Source: Porticoccaceae bacterium
Lineage (GTDB): Bacteria > Pseudomonadota > Gammaproteobacteria > Pseudomonadales > Porticoccaceae
DNA length: 44,818 nt
Reading direction: 5' to 3'
Assembly (NCBI GenBank): GCA_018664075.1
Contig: JABJOY010000003.1
Location: 1-44,818, forward strand
Part shown: positions 9,483 to 17,477 of the stretch, piece by piece
Layout: each line of letters begins with the position of its first letter
Position numbering within the stretch: position 1 is the first letter of the stretch
Translations under genes and position numbers: made by a program
Notes under the pieces: model-generated
What the model saw: only the letters and a program-made list of their open reading frames with translations
Told to the model about the DNA's origin: nothing
Databases searched by the model: none

Positions 9483-10385
9483 CTATGAATGATTGGCCTC
9501 GTTAGTGCGCAGGGTCAAATTATGCTTTCTGATTTGGCTGGGGGTTTCGCGGATAATGGTTTCGATCATCGCTTCAGCGGCGGGGGAGACCGTCCAGCCT
9601 TTGCGGGTAATCAGATAAACTTCCCGCGCCTGGGTTGGCACCAGGGGTCTGGATATCAGATTGTTTGAAAAAGCGGGAATCGCCAGAGAAGGCAACACAG
9701 AAACTCCTAAGTTGGATCTGAGCATGGCCAGTAACGTGGTGATATTGGGGAAATCAAACTTGGAGTCGCCGAAGCTGGCGCGGCTGCGCAGGGTTTTGGT
9801 AATGCCGGTATCCAAAAAGGTCGTGTCTTCTAATTCATTGATTTTTACTGGACCAGTCTTTTTCGCCAGCTGATGATCAACATGGCAGATTAGCTCCAGT
9901 TTATCGGCGAACAAAGGTTTGAAATTTAACAGCTTGTTGGGTTTCCACAGGCTGGCGATACCAAAGTCTACCTCATTGCGCTCGACCCGCCGCTGCACAC
10001 CCTGGGAGCTGTCATCATCCAGATGCAGGTAAATACCAGGGTACTCGGCTGAGAAGGCTTTAATAATATCCGGCAGTAGATTGCTTGCCACTGAGGGTAC
10101 GATAGCCATACTCACATGGCCACTGCGGCGTTCTGCGGTGGCGCGCAAGTCATAAATGGCACTATCAAAGTCGCGCACCAGACGCTGGGCTATGGGAATA
10201 AAATTCTCTCCTTCTACTGTGGTGCTCACTTGCCTCGTCGTGCGCTCCAATAGCTTTAAGCCAATAAATTCTTCCAGCTGTTTGACGGCCAATGTGATGG
10301 CGGGCTGTGTGCGTGAGAGTTTTTCAGCAGCACCATTAAAGCTGCCCTCTTCGGCGACAGTCACAAAGGTGCGTAGATGTCTCAA
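9483..10385 (-). CDS. LysR-family transcriptional regulator
   Basis: About 300 residues, with an N-terminal winged helix-turn-helix (LRTFVTVAEEGSFNGAAEKL and TQPAITLAVKQLE) and the periplasmic-binding-like effector domain from about residue 90. It lies between a DpkA-like reductase (convergent) and an aldehyde dehydrogenase (divergent). By the usual LysR layout it most likely controls the divergent aldehyde dehydrogenase-dipeptidase genes. The start is odd: the only canonical codon near the family N-terminus is TTG at 10385, with no good Shine-Dalgarno. The frame is open for about 28 codons further upstream without ATG or GTG, so the true start may be a non-standard codon or lie upstream. Confidence 0.85.
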   Translation of the reverse strand: MRHLRTFVTVAEEGSFNGAAEKLSRTQPAITLAVKQLEEFIGLKLLERTTRQVSTTVEGENFIPIAQRLVRDFDSAIYDLRATAERRSGHVSMAIVPSVASNLLPDIIKAFSAEYPGIYLHLDDDSSQGVQRRVERNEVDFGIASLWKPNKLLNFKPLFADKLELICHVDHQLAKKTGPVKINELEDTTFLDTGITKTLRSRASFGDSKFDFPNITTLLAMLRSNLGVSVLPSLAIPAFSNNLISRPLVPTQAREVYLITRKGWTVSPAAEAMIETIIRETPSQIRKHNLTLRTNEANHS

Positions 10386-10569
10386 AGTTACATTTAAGTA
10401 TCTGATAATATTCTCTTTCTTGTAATTATTAGTAGCTTTGTTGATTTTTAGAATAAATTAATTATCCTTATAAATCTATATAAAGTTTTGATTGGATTTA
10501 TAGGTGCTTAGGGATAAAGATAGGGCGTTATGGCGTTAGTTAGCGCTAAAAATTACAGGCGGAGACAGT
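10386..10569. promoter_or_regulatory. Divergent promoter region between LysR and aldehyde dehydrogenase genes
   Basis: This AT-rich 184-nt region carries a perfect 10-nt palindrome TTAGCGCTAA at 10540-10549, close to the aldehyde dehydrogenase start and preceded by repeated GCGTTA elements. It is a plausible operator for the divergent LysR protein. GGCGGAG (10559-10565) is a good ribosome binding site for the ATG at 10570. Assigning the site to this regulator is inference from position. Confidence 0.4.
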
Positions 10570-12015
10570 ATGAGTCAGGATTTACACAACAATTATATTA
10601 ATGGCGAATGGGTCGGCAGTTCACAGGTCATTGAAAATATAAACCCCTCAGATACAAGCGATATAGTCGGCCGTTATGCCAAGGCCTCCAATAAGGACTG
10701 TCTGGCCGCTATCGGCGCGGCCAATGCTGCTTTTGACGGCTGGTCACAAAGTGCTCTGGAGCAGCGCAAAACCATACTCGATTTTATTGGTGCCGAACTT
10801 ATAGCCCGCAGCGGTGAAATTGGCGAGATTCTGGCCCGAGAGGAAGGGAAAACTCGTGCGGAAGGCGTGGGTGAAGTGTATCGCTCCGGACAGTTCTTTC
10901 AATATTACGGCGCTGAAGTCCTGCGCCTGATGGGTGAGAACACTCAGTCTGTGCGTCCCGGGGTGGATGTGGAAGTTCACCGGGAAGCTCTGGGTGTGAT
11001 TGGCATTGTTACACCCTGGAATTTCCCCATGGCTGTAGCGGCCTGGAAAGTGGCACCGGCGATAGCCTATGGCAATGCGGTAGTGCTCAAACCGGCCGAG
11101 TTGGTGCCGGGCAGTGCCTGGATACTGGCCGATATTATCAGTCGCAGCGGTCTGCCCGATGGTGTATTTAATCTGGTGATGGGCTCTGGTCGAGATGTGG
11201 GTGAGACTCTCTGTAAATCCCCGGACATTCAAGCTGTTACCTTTACGGGCTCTGTCGGAGTAGGTCGCCATATTGCCCGCAATGCGATTGATAATATGGC
11301 CCGCGTGCAGCTGGAGATGGGCAGTAAAAATGCTCTGGTAATCCTGGACGATGCCGATCTCGATACAGCAGTGCAATGTGCCGTGGCTGGCGCCTATTTT
11401 GGTACAGGACAGAAATGTACCGCCTCATCGCGAATTATTGTGCAGGCTGGTATTCATGATGAGTTTGTCGAGAAAATGACTGCCGCTGTAAGCAATCTGG
11501 TGGTAGGCCATGCTCTGGCCGAGGGTTCACAGATAGGCCCGGTGGTGGATGGACGTCAGCTACAGCAGAACCTTGACTATATGCAGATTGCCAGAGATGA
11601 AGGCGCCGAGCTGGTGCTGGGTGGCGAAGCTCTGACCATGGATACTACAGGTTTTTACATGTCTCCCGCACTGTTTGTGAATACCAATAACCAGATGCGC
11701 ATTAACCGCGAAGAGGTCTTTGGTCCTATTGCCTGTGTGATCAAGGTGGATAGCTATGAAGAGGCCCTGGAGGTCTCTAATGACTCAGACTTTGGTCTGA
11801 CCTCTGGGATCATTACCAATAGCCTGGCCAATGCCGGCCACTTTAAGCGCCACTCAAAGTCTGGCTGTGTGATGGTTAACCTGCCTACCGCAGGTACCGA
11901 TTACCATGTGCCCTTTGGCGGTCGTAAAAACTCAAGCTATGGCCCCCGCGAGCAAGGCCAGTATGCCCGTGAGTTCTACACTATTATCAAAACTAACTAC
12001 AGCAAGCCCTATTAA
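10570..12015 (+). CDS. Aldehyde dehydrogenase, alpha-ketoglutarate-semialdehyde-type (YcbD-like)
   Basis: This 481-residue NAD(P)-dependent aldehyde dehydrogenase has every catalytic element in place: the oxyanion Asn in TPWNFPMA, the Rossmann FTGSVGVG, the general base Glu249 (LEMGSKN) and the nucleophile Cys283 (GTGQKCTASSR). The C-terminus (PFGGRKNSSYGPREQG then EFYTIIKT) and the N-terminal NYINGEWV resemble the Bacillus YcbD/2,5-dioxovalerate dehydrogenase group, which oxidises alpha-ketoglutarate semialdehyde in glucarate or hydroxyproline pathways. Succinate or glutarate semialdehyde are alternatives. The M19 dipeptidase homologue starts 17 nt after its stop, so the two form an operon. 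With the DpkA-like gene nearby, breakdown of a cyclic amino acid or its betaine is a reasonable inference. Confidence 0.8.
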   Translation: MSQDLHNNYINGEWVGSSQVIENINPSDTSDIVGRYAKASNKDCLAAIGAANAAFDGWSQSALEQRKTILDFIGAELIARSGEIGEILAREEGKTRAEGVGEVYRSGQFFQYYGAEVLRLMGENTQSVRPGVDVEVHREALGVIGIVTPWNFPMAVAAWKVAPAIAYGNAVVLKPAELVPGSAWILADIISRSGLPDGVFNLVMGSGRDVGETLCKSPDIQAVTFTGSVGVGRHIARNAIDNMARVQLEMGSKNALVILDDADLDTAVQCAVAGAYFGTGQKCTASSRIIVQAGIHDEFVEKMTAAVSNLVVGHALAEGSQIGPVVDGRQLQQNLDYMQIARDEGAELVLGGEALTMDTTGFYMSPALFVNTNNQMRINREEVFGPIACVIKVDSYEEALEVSNDSDFGLTSGIITNSLANAGHFKRHSKSGCVMVNLPTAGTDYHVPFGGRKNSSYGPREQGQYAREFYTIIKTNYSKPY

Positions 12016-12032
12016 TTGCAATTCAGGATTAA

Positions 12033-13034
12033 GTGATGAACAGAGAGATGCTTCTTGTCGACGGGCTGCAATATGTTAATTGGAACCGCGACCTTTTCGA
12101 AAAGGCCCAGCGCAGTGGTTTAAGCGCCATTCATGTAACCATCGCATACTGGGAAAATATCCGCGAGACATTGGAGAATATAGGTAACTGGAATCGGCAT
12201 TTTATCAACCATGCTGATTTGATTATGCCGATTCATCAGGCTGCGGATATCCTTGAAGCCAAGCGTCTGGGCAAAGTGGGCATTATCTTTGGTTTCCAGA
12301 ACTGCTCTCCCATCGAAGACGATGTCAAAATGGTGCAGATTCTGCAACAGCTGGGGGTGCGTATTATGCAGCTCAGCTACAACAATCAGAGTCTGCTGGC
12401 CACCGGCTGTTATGAAGAGCAGGATGGCGGTATCACCAGATTTGGCCGCGAAGTGATAAAAGAGATGAACCGCGTCGGTATGATTATCGATATGTCCCAC
12501 AGTGCCGAAAAGTCGACTCTGGAAGCCATCGAGATTTCCGAACGACCGATTGCCATCACCCATGCCAATCCAAGCTTTTTTCACCCAGCACTGCGCAATA
12601 AATCTGATAAAGTGCTGCGTGCCATCGGTGAGTCAGAAGGTATGCTGGGCTTTAGCATGTATCCCTTCCATCTCAAAAATGGATCCGATTGTACCCTGCC
12701 TGAGTTCTGTCAGATGATTGCTCAAACTGCTGAGATTATTGGCGTGGATCGTATCGGCATTGGTTCCGATCTCTGTGAGAACTGGGACTATTCGATACTG
12801 GAGTGGATGCGCAGTGGCCGCTGGACCACTGGCATTGATCATGGTGAAGGCTCTGCGGCCAATCCCAGCTGGCCCCGTCAACCGAACTGGTTTGCCGGTT
12901 CAAAAGATATGCTGACAGTGGCACAGGGTCTCGAAGATGTGGGCTTTGCCAATGGAGATATTGAGAAAATTATGGGTCAAAACTGGTTGTCATTTTTTGA
13001 AAAATCTTTTCCGGGCGCGCCGCTAAGTTCTTAA
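12033..13034 (+). CDS. M19 (membrane dipeptidase) homologue lacking canonical metal ligands
   Basis: This 333-residue protein has the renal-dipeptidase TIM-barrel fold and the two downstream His ligands, His156 in IIDMSHS and His177 in AITHAN. The family's first metal-binding motif Asp-Gly-His-x-Asp is replaced by DGLQY (Leu12, Tyr14), and the bridging Glu of the Gly-x-Glu-Gly motif is replaced by Gln89 (GFQN). The same replacements (DGL...WNRELF and GFQN) occur, as I recall, in the P. aeruginosa dipeptidase homologue PA5396 beside the dimethylglycine demethylase genes, so this is a distinct subfamily tied to betaine catabolism rather than a decayed copy. Its reaction is unknown: perhaps a one-metal hydrolase or amide/lactam opener. 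No signal peptide is visible. It is coupled to the aldehyde dehydrogenase gene. Confidence 0.8.
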   Translation: MMNREMLLVDGLQYVNWNRDLFEKAQRSGLSAIHVTIAYWENIRETLENIGNWNRHFINHADLIMPIHQAADILEAKRLGKVGIIFGFQNCSPIEDDVKMVQILQQLGVRIMQLSYNNQSLLATGCYEEQDGGITRFGREVIKEMNRVGMIIDMSHSAEKSTLEAIEISERPIAITHANPSFFHPALRNKSDKVLRAIGESEGMLGFSMYPFHLKNGSDCTLPEFCQMIAQTAEIIGVDRIGIGSDLCENWDYSILEWMRSGRWTTGIDHGEGSAANPSWPRQPNWFAGSKDMLTVAQGLEDVGFANGDIEKIMGQNWLSFFEKSFPGAPLSS

Positions 13035-13077
13035 AGTCAGTTTATAAAATGGTTATAACAAAAGCCATTTAACAGCT

Positions 13078-13118
13078 AAAAACGACTATGTCGCAACCGA
13101 GTTTTCCATGTCGTTTTT
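13078..13118. terminator. Probable bidirectional hairpin terminator
   Basis: A perfect 9-nt inverted repeat AAAAACGAC (13078-13086) / GTCGTTTTT (13110-13118) flanks a 23-nt loop. A smaller AAATGG/CCATTT repeat (13047-13052, 13065-13070) lies just upstream. It follows the dipeptidase gene and may end the aldehyde dehydrogenase-dipeptidase transcript. The long loop makes the call moderate. Confidence 0.5.
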
Positions 13119-13210
13119 AATTAAGTCGCGGGGGATATCTAGGCCTAAAATAGCCGCAATTCCCAGCCCTAACCAGGTGCTGGAGACGGCTATTTTTACA
13201 GGTGTCGCCC

Positions 13211-14980
13211 GTGCATTCATCCTACAGATCAACTGCCAAGTCCAGTCTCAGTCAAAGTGCTGTATTGCCCATGCGGCCTGCCAGTCAGGTCATGCAGTTG
13301 AATCGTCTGGGTAGTTTTCATCAGTCTCGTCTGAGCTTTATGCGCACATTGGTACGCCGCATGGTGCAGGAAAACTGGCAGATCAACAGCACTGTTTTTG
13401 ATCTGGATACAGAGGGGTATGGCACTGCTGTCTATGAAGTCAAAGCCAAATATGGCACCTATAGCTATGTGCTGTTTTCCCATTACCTCGACCCTGAAAA
13501 CCGCAATGATCGAGTAATTGCCGACCAATGGGACCTGACCATGGCGCTCTGTGAGGGCTCAGTGGATGCCGAGCAGCTGGAGTTTCTGCGCAACAATGTA
13601 CCCAAGCAAGAAGCAGGGCGGGTTGATTCCCGGGTTTTTGTATTGTCCAGGGGCAACCGCAGTGGTCGTACCTTTGACTATGTGGTTGATCAACTGACCC
13701 AGGGCAGACAGCCAGATGTGGATGTCATTGCCGAAGTTGGCTATCTGTATCGCACCACCGCAGCCTATGGCAGTGGCAAATTGGGTATGGCCGACTGGGA
13801 AAAAGTTCGTACCAAACATCGGGATTTTGCTCGTCCTTTCGCCGCAGAAATGTTTACCTGCTTTATGTTGCGCCATTTTAGCCTTCAGCATGCTGACTAT
13901 ATCGCAGCCCAGCGTGCGCCAAAAACTGCAGTAAAGCTGGATGATGATATCAAGCGCTACTTTGGTATTGGCAACTCTACCGGCCTGGGTATGGCGCCAT
14001 TTTTAATTAATCATCCGCTGCTGATTAATCAATGGATTGAACAGCGTGAAACCGCATTGGCCAGAGCTATTATGGCTGGCAGAGAGGGGCTGGATACTGC
14101 CATCTTGGACAGGTTCGCCTCTGGCACTGCCAGAGTGATTCAACATCTGGGAGAGATCAGTACAGGTGACACCCAGCAAAATATCTCCAACGGTTTGGTG
14201 CGCGAAGAGCTGCAGGAGCTTGAGCATTGGTTGCGGGCTGAAGGCAAAAATATTATTGATAGCCATTACAGCTGGGCTGAATTAGTGCAGTACGCCGAGT
14301 GCAACTGGCATATTGAAACTCAGGAAGTGATCAATAGCATGTTGATTGAACTCTACCCAGAGTTGGTCGATGAGCTGGAAGAGATGATGGCCGTTGAAGA
14401 GGACCAGCATCTGGTGCCACAGATGTCGCTGGATGATCTAAAGGACCTTATCGAAGATAAATATGATTGGGCGCTGGCTATCGATTTTTCCCGGACTGAA
14501 TCCCAGGGTTCATTCTGGTATCGCTCGGAAGAAAAGATGGAGCCGCGACTGGGGCAGACCTATGTTGATATGGGTATGGAAAAGCAAATGCCACTGGCAA
14601 TCGGACGTATGGTGCGTGAGTGCTATGACGAAATTTGTATTTATATGACAGAGTTTCCACAGCAGGATGTTGCCCATTTTATTCTCCAGCAACCCAATTT
14701 CAGTGGTGCTATTTGCCGTATTCAAACCATGGCTCGCAGTCAATATGGTGATATTCGCGAGAACCTGGTGCACAGTGATGTACTGCCTATTCACCTGCTG
14801 CGCTGCAAGCTGTCATTCTTTGGTGTCAGCAAGTTTGATCCGCGCTCGCGCCTGTGGGTTCGCAATACTATGTTCCAGGGCGCACCGCTGATCAGCGACT
14901 TCGGCAAGCCTTTCTTTGATGACTGGCAGTTCCCCATTAAACCTGTGCTATCCAGTACTTCAGACTCTAGCGTCGGCTAA
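13211..14980 (+). CDS. Uncharacterised 589-residue cytoplasmic protein
   Basis: I do not recognise the family. The protein has no signal peptide or membrane span. It is mixed alpha/beta with an acidic middle (DELEEMMAVEEDQH near residues 390-403). Distinctive segments are RLSFMRTLVRRM, VFVLSRGNRSGRTFDY, GYLYRTTAAYGSGKLGMADW and RYFGIGNSTGLGMAPFLINHP; two glycine-rich loops (GSGKLG and GIGNSTGLG) could bind a phosphate or cofactor but match no motif I know. The start is uncertain: GTG 13211 has AGGTG at 13200-13204; GTG 13202 and ATGs at 13271 and 13292 are alternatives, and similarity-type sequence seems to begin near LNRLGSFHQSRLS. The next gene starts four bases after its stop, so the two are translationally coupled. 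It lies in a module with an aldehyde dehydrogenase and an M19 homologue, suggesting a catabolic enzyme. Confidence 0.85.
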   Translation: MHSSYRSTAKSSLSQSAVLPMRPASQVMQLNRLGSFHQSRLSFMRTLVRRMVQENWQINSTVFDLDTEGYGTAVYEVKAKYGTYSYVLFSHYLDPENRNDRVIADQWDLTMALCEGSVDAEQLEFLRNNVPKQEAGRVDSRVFVLSRGNRSGRTFDYVVDQLTQGRQPDVDVIAEVGYLYRTTAAYGSGKLGMADWEKVRTKHRDFARPFAAEMFTCFMLRHFSLQHADYIAAQRAPKTAVKLDDDIKRYFGIGNSTGLGMAPFLINHPLLINQWIEQRETALARAIMAGREGLDTAILDRFASGTARVIQHLGEISTGDTQQNISNGLVREELQELEHWLRAEGKNIIDSHYSWAELVQYAECNWHIETQEVINSMLIELYPELVDELEEMMAVEEDQHLVPQMSLDDLKDLIEDKYDWALAIDFSRTESQGSFWYRSEEKMEPRLGQTYVDMGMEKQMPLAIGRMVRECYDEICIYMTEFPQQDVAHFILQQPNFSGAICRIQTMARSQYGDIRENLVHSDVLPIHLLRCKLSFFGVSKFDPRSRLWVRNTMFQGAPLISDFGKPFFDDWQFPIKPVLSSTSDSSVG

Positions 14981-14984
14981 TATC

Positions 14985-15716
14985 ATGAGAGTCTCACGCA
15001 ATGAATTGACGGCTTCTCTAAAGAAGGCGTTTGAAGGCTTAGGCTTTTCTGTGGGTGACTATCAGGATGCTGCAGCTATGGTTATCTGGTCGGAGATGCA
15101 TGGTTTGAATGGTTTGCAGCAACTGCAGGATGCACTGCCTTCCCTTTATAGCTGTCTGTGCCTGCACGCAAAATTAATTAGAAATGATGACAACTATGCG
15201 CTGCTCAATGGTCAGAGTAGTTCTATATTGCTCTGCGGCAGCCAGACCGTCAGACTGGCCTGTGCTCTGGCGCGTCAGCAAGGCAGCGGTCAGGTGCAGC
15301 TGGATAACTGTCACAACCGCAGGTTTATAGCTCAGCGTCTGGTCAGCGCCGCGCAGTCGGATTCTGCACTGGTGGCTTATTGGGTTGAGGGAGATAGGGC
15401 TTTTAAACTCAGTGTAGAGTCAGGTGCAAAACAGCCGATCTATTCTGAATTTGCCTCAACAGCCATTAGTGCCGATCAGTCTCTAATGATTTTTGTCGGC
15501 AATGATTTGGCTGCTGTCGAAGCAAAGTTTTCTGCCGCCATAAATCCAGGTCCGCCAATCGAAACCACTTCACCTGACACCATGATTAATAGCTATAACG
15601 ATATGCTAGAGCAGGGAATCGAGATTGACGACAACCTGTGGCATGAGCTGGACAATCTGGTCGCCCGAGTCTTAGTGGAATCCACCGAAAGCTCCAGAGC
15701 AGGGGCAGGAGACTAA
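14985..15716 (+). CDS. Uncharacterised 243-residue protein with LDH2-like N-terminus
   Basis: The first 50 residues (VSRNELTASLKKAFEGLGFS, then DAAAMVIWSEMHGLNGL) follow the N-terminal helical pattern of LDH2-family dehydrogenases, but the catalytic Ser-His-Gly is replaced by Gly-Leu-Asn. The protein is also about 100 residues shorter than that family and lacks its cofactor-binding segments. The C-terminus (LVESTESSRAGAGD) recalls proteins I remember as DUF3726; this is unverified. It may be a structural or regulatory partner of the preceding 589-residue protein, to which it is tightly coupled (4-nt gap). ATG 14985 is chosen because upstream in-frame starts lie inside the preceding gene. No signal peptide. 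Confidence 0.8.
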   Translation: MRVSRNELTASLKKAFEGLGFSVGDYQDAAAMVIWSEMHGLNGLQQLQDALPSLYSCLCLHAKLIRNDDNYALLNGQSSSILLCGSQTVRLACALARQQGSGQVQLDNCHNRRFIAQRLVSAAQSDSALVAYWVEGDRAFKLSVESGAKQPIYSEFASTAISADQSLMIFVGNDLAAVEAKFSAAINPGPPIETTSPDTMINSYNDMLEQGIEIDDNLWHELDNLVARVLVESTESSRAGAGD

Positions 15717-15788
15717 CCTAATTTCGAAGCGCGATCTCTCTAGTCACTTCCCAGAAACACTTCGTCACGACCGTCATCATCGATTTTT

Positions 15789-16679
15789 TTAGTCTGCGAC
15801 TTCGGCTTGATTGATTAACCACTGCCGAAACTGCTCCACATGGGGTCGCACGGGCTTATTGGATGGGATCGCCGAAAAGAATGATTCAGACGTCTCGGTA
15901 GTCTGTGAAAAAGGCGTGATCAGACGACCATTATCCAGCATGGGACCAATCAGGGAAGTCCGGCTCAAAGCAACACCATGCCCCTGAGCTGCCATCTCCA
16001 TTGCCGTCATCAACGAATCAAAATGAATACCCTGAGAAGCATCAATACTGTGATAACCCAGCTGGTTGAGCCAATAGCCCCAGCCTTCCTCATAACCAAT
16101 CACATGGAGCAAACTGTAATTATCAAGATCCTCTGGACCTAACGGGGGCAACTGGTCATTCAGCAGCACCGGGCTACATACTGGAATAAGCTCATCCAAG
16201 GTTAAACGATCACTGGTAAAACCCGCCCAGACTCCTTTGCCATAGCGTATTTCAATATCCGCCTCTTTATCCTGGCCAGCAACCCAGATATTACTGGTAA
16301 AGCGCAGATCAATATCCGGATACTGGGCGCGAAAATCCGCCAGCCTCGGTGCCAGCCAGGTATTAAAAAATACCAGATTAACCCGCACCGTTAAGGTGTG
16401 ACTGCGCTCCTTGCCAAATACCTCATCAGTGACTAGCGCCAGTTTCTCAATCGACTCGCGCACGCCGGGGATATAGGCGCGGCCTGCATCGGTAAGCTCC
16501 AGCCCTCTGGGTAAGCGAATAAATAGTGCGCAACCCAGCTTGGTTTCCAGACCTTTAATTTGCTGGCTAACCGCAGCCTGAGTCATATGCAACTCCACTG
16601 CCGCCTGGGTAAAGTTCAGGTGGCGGGCAGAGGCTTCAAAAGAACGCAGCCAGTTTAGAGGTGGTAATCTTTTTTTCAT
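15789..16679 (-). CDS. LysR-family regulator (GcvA-like)
   Basis: This 296-residue LysR protein has the sequence style of the GcvA/AmpR branch: LNWLRSFEASARHLNFTQAA, then HMTQAAVSQQIKGLE, an effector domain beginning near TLTVRVNLVFFNTWLAPRL, and MAAQGHGVALSRTSL. It is the last gene of the dddT-dddB-dddC-iclR series, starting 24 nt after the IclR stop codon, so it is probably cotranscribed with the DMSP genes. DMSP clusters of Marinomonas type carry a LysR regulator, DddR; this protein or the IclR could fill that role. It converges on the 243-residue gene, 72 nt away. Confidence 0.87.
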   Translation of the reverse strand: MKKRLPPLNWLRSFEASARHLNFTQAAVELHMTQAAVSQQIKGLETKLGCALFIRLPRGLELTDAGRAYIPGVRESIEKLALVTDEVFGKERSHTLTVRVNLVFFNTWLAPRLADFRAQYPDIDLRFTSNIWVAGQDKEADIEIRYGKGVWAGFTSDRLTLDELIPVCSPVLLNDQLPPLGPEDLDNYSLLHVIGYEEGWGYWLNQLGYHSIDASQGIHFDSLMTAMEMAAQGHGVALSRTSLIGPMLDNGRLITPFSQTTETSESFFSAIPSNKPVRPHVEQFRQWLINQAEVAD

Positions 16680-16703
16680 GCTTACCTTATTATGACCGGT
16701 TAA

Positions 16704-17468
16704 TTATTCTGGGTTATCAATCAGCTGGCCGAGGCTTTTGGCGGCATTTTGCATTGTCGGTGCATAGCTGATCAGCTGTTCCAGACTCTTGCGCATCACC
16801 GGTGCATGGGTAAACAGACAGGCACAGAGTTTGCCGCTGCTATCTGTTACCGGCACCGCGCAGGCCACCATACCATCGACAAACTCCTCATTGTCTGTAC
16901 CCAGGCGACTTATTTTTATCCGCTGTAACTCGGTTTCCAACAGATCGGTATCAACAATGGTATTACGGGTGTACTGCATCAGGGGAAGTCGGCCAATAAT
17001 ACCTTGCCGTCGCTCTTTGGGCAGAGAACTGAGGTAGAGTTTGCCGCTGGCGGTACACCAGCTCGGCGTATGGCTGCCCACCTGCAGATGAATCTGCAGA
17101 GGCCAGTCAGACTGCACGCGATCGTAATAAACCATCTCGGTACCATTGGGTACAGCAATACCACAGGTCTCACCAATCTCCTCCGTCAGCTGCTGCAAAA
17201 TGGCTCGGCGCAATGCACTAAATCGCTCTGTATGCAGCACACCCCAGGCAATGCTGTGCATCTTATCGCTGGGAATAATCAGTCCGCGCATACTGGTCTG
17301 CACAAAGCCGTCAGACTCCAGTTGATTTAGCAGGCGATGAATACTGGGCTTGGGGATATTCAGCTGGCAGGCCAGATCAGCCGGCGACAATGGTCGCTCA
17401 GCTTTGGCAACTGCCTCGATTATCTGCATCACCCGGCTGACCGCCGAGCCTTTTTCCCTGATTGTCAT
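16704..17468 (-). CDS. IclR-family transcriptional regulator
   Basis: This 254-residue protein has an N-terminal winged helix-turn-helix (AVSRVMQIIEAVAKAERPLS, then IPKPSIHRLLNQLESDGFV) and a C-terminal IclR ligand domain with SWCTASGKLYLSSLP and VACAVPV. IclR proteins sense small carboxylates such as glyoxylate, pyruvate or aromatic acids. The start lies nine bases after the dddC stop codon, so it is in the ddd operon. A natural inference is that it responds to an intermediate such as 3-hydroxypropionate or malonate semialdehyde. The ligand is not shown by the sequence. Confidence 0.9.
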   Translation of the reverse strand: MTIREKGSAVSRVMQIIEAVAKAERPLSPADLACQLNIPKPSIHRLLNQLESDGFVQTSMRGLIIPSDKMHSIAWGVLHTERFSALRRAILQQLTEEIGETCGIAVPNGTEMVYYDRVQSDWPLQIHLQVGSHTPSWCTASGKLYLSSLPKERRQGIIGRLPLMQYTRNTIVDTDLLETELQRIKISRLGTDNEEFVDGMVACAVPVTDSSGKLCACLFTHAPVMRKSLEQLISYAPTMQNAAKSLGQLIDNPE

Positions 17469-17477
17469 GGTTTTAAT

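Noticed and set aside
10744-11376. 210-codon antisense frame inside the aldehyde dehydrogenase gene
   Set aside because: It is a shadow of a well-supported coding gene, with His-rich composition typical of antisense frames.
13108-13314. 68-codon frame overlapping the start of the 589-residue gene
   Set aside because: It overlaps a longer, better-composed gene and a terminator-like hairpin; no conserved motif.
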